From: Planctomycetota bacterium
GTDB taxonomy: Bacteria > Planctomycetota > GCA-002687715
Direction: 5' to 3'
Assembly (NCBI GenBank): GCA_013213915.1
Contig: JABSRK010000173.1
Location: forward strand, 1-5,932
Length of the DNA: 5,932 nucleotides
Shown here piece after piece: positions 5,856-5,932 of this stretch; within the stretch, counting starts at the first letter, position 1; every line of letters starts with the position of its first letter. A program made the position numbers and the translations under genes. The notes below the pieces were generated by a model, which saw only the letters and a program-made list of their open reading frames with translations, was not told where the DNA came from and did no database searches.

Positions 5856-5932
5856 TCGAACAAGGGAAGAGGATGGACCGGGGACAGGGAGAGCGGCGTT
5901 CGTTCTCCTGGTGACGCGGGGCTTGGGCTCCG
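5856..5932. other. Unassigned 77 bases at the right edge
   Basis: No gene can be supported here. A 13-codon frame runs from ATG 5873 to TGA 5912-5914 (MDRGQGERRSFSW), preceded by the purine-rich GGGAAGAGG. A GTG at 5911 overlaps that stop as GTGA and stays open to the edge (VTRGLGS). This could be the start of another coupled gene or chance, and too little sequence remains to decide. No terminator hairpin is visible after the stop at 5855. Confidence 0.3.

Noticed and set aside
1..5932. CRISPR array, mobile element, tRNA/rRNA, toxin-antitoxin or defence system
   Set aside because: No spaced direct repeats, terminal inverted repeats, transposase or integrase motifs, tRNA cloverleaf or toxin-like small gene pairs were seen. 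Coding with tight overlaps fills almost the whole window.

Overview
The window is a high-G+C (roughly two thirds G+C by eye), densely packed stretch of bacterial chromosome with every supported gene on the + strand. The type II secretion / type IV pilus F-family protein, an envelope histidine kinase and a small exported protein suggest a Gram-negative-type organism. The small last protein resembles short hypothetical proteins I associate with Planctomycetota. That phylum assignment is a guess from memory, not something the sequence proves.

Layout, left to right: (1) bases 1-69 are the last 22 codons of an upstream gene, probably the GspE/PilB-type secretion ATPase. (2) 110-1249 is a complete GspF/PilC-family inner-membrane platform protein. 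(3) 1249-2994 is a membrane histidine kinase with a periplasmic sensor domain I cannot assign, HAMP, HisKA and HATPase domains. It starts on a GTG that shares its first G with the gspF stop codon. (4) 2978-4276 is a full-length CNNM/CorC-type transporter (DUF21 + CBS pair + CorC_HlyC domain) whose start lies inside the end of the kinase gene. (5) 4273-5274 is a second, shorter DUF21 + CBS protein starting in a GTGA overlap with gene 4. (6) 5275-5402 is a short gap with a perfect 7-bp hairpin followed at once by a good sigma70-like promoter. (7) 5403-5855 is a small exported protein of unknown function. (8) 5856-5932 holds nothing firm.

Genes 2-5 are chained by overlaps of 1, 8-17 and 4 bases and so look like one translationally coupled operon, possibly led by the ATPase gene. 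It joins a secretion/pilus assembly pair to a sensor kinase and two putative divalent-cation (Mg2+/Co2+) transporter subunits. No response regulator is visible, so the kinase is an orphan within this window. There is no CRISPR array, mobile element, rRNA or tRNA. Nothing here clearly forms a new defence or metabolic system. The points most worth following are the kinase-transporter coupling, the unequal pair of CNNM paralogues, and the small exported protein with its own promoter.
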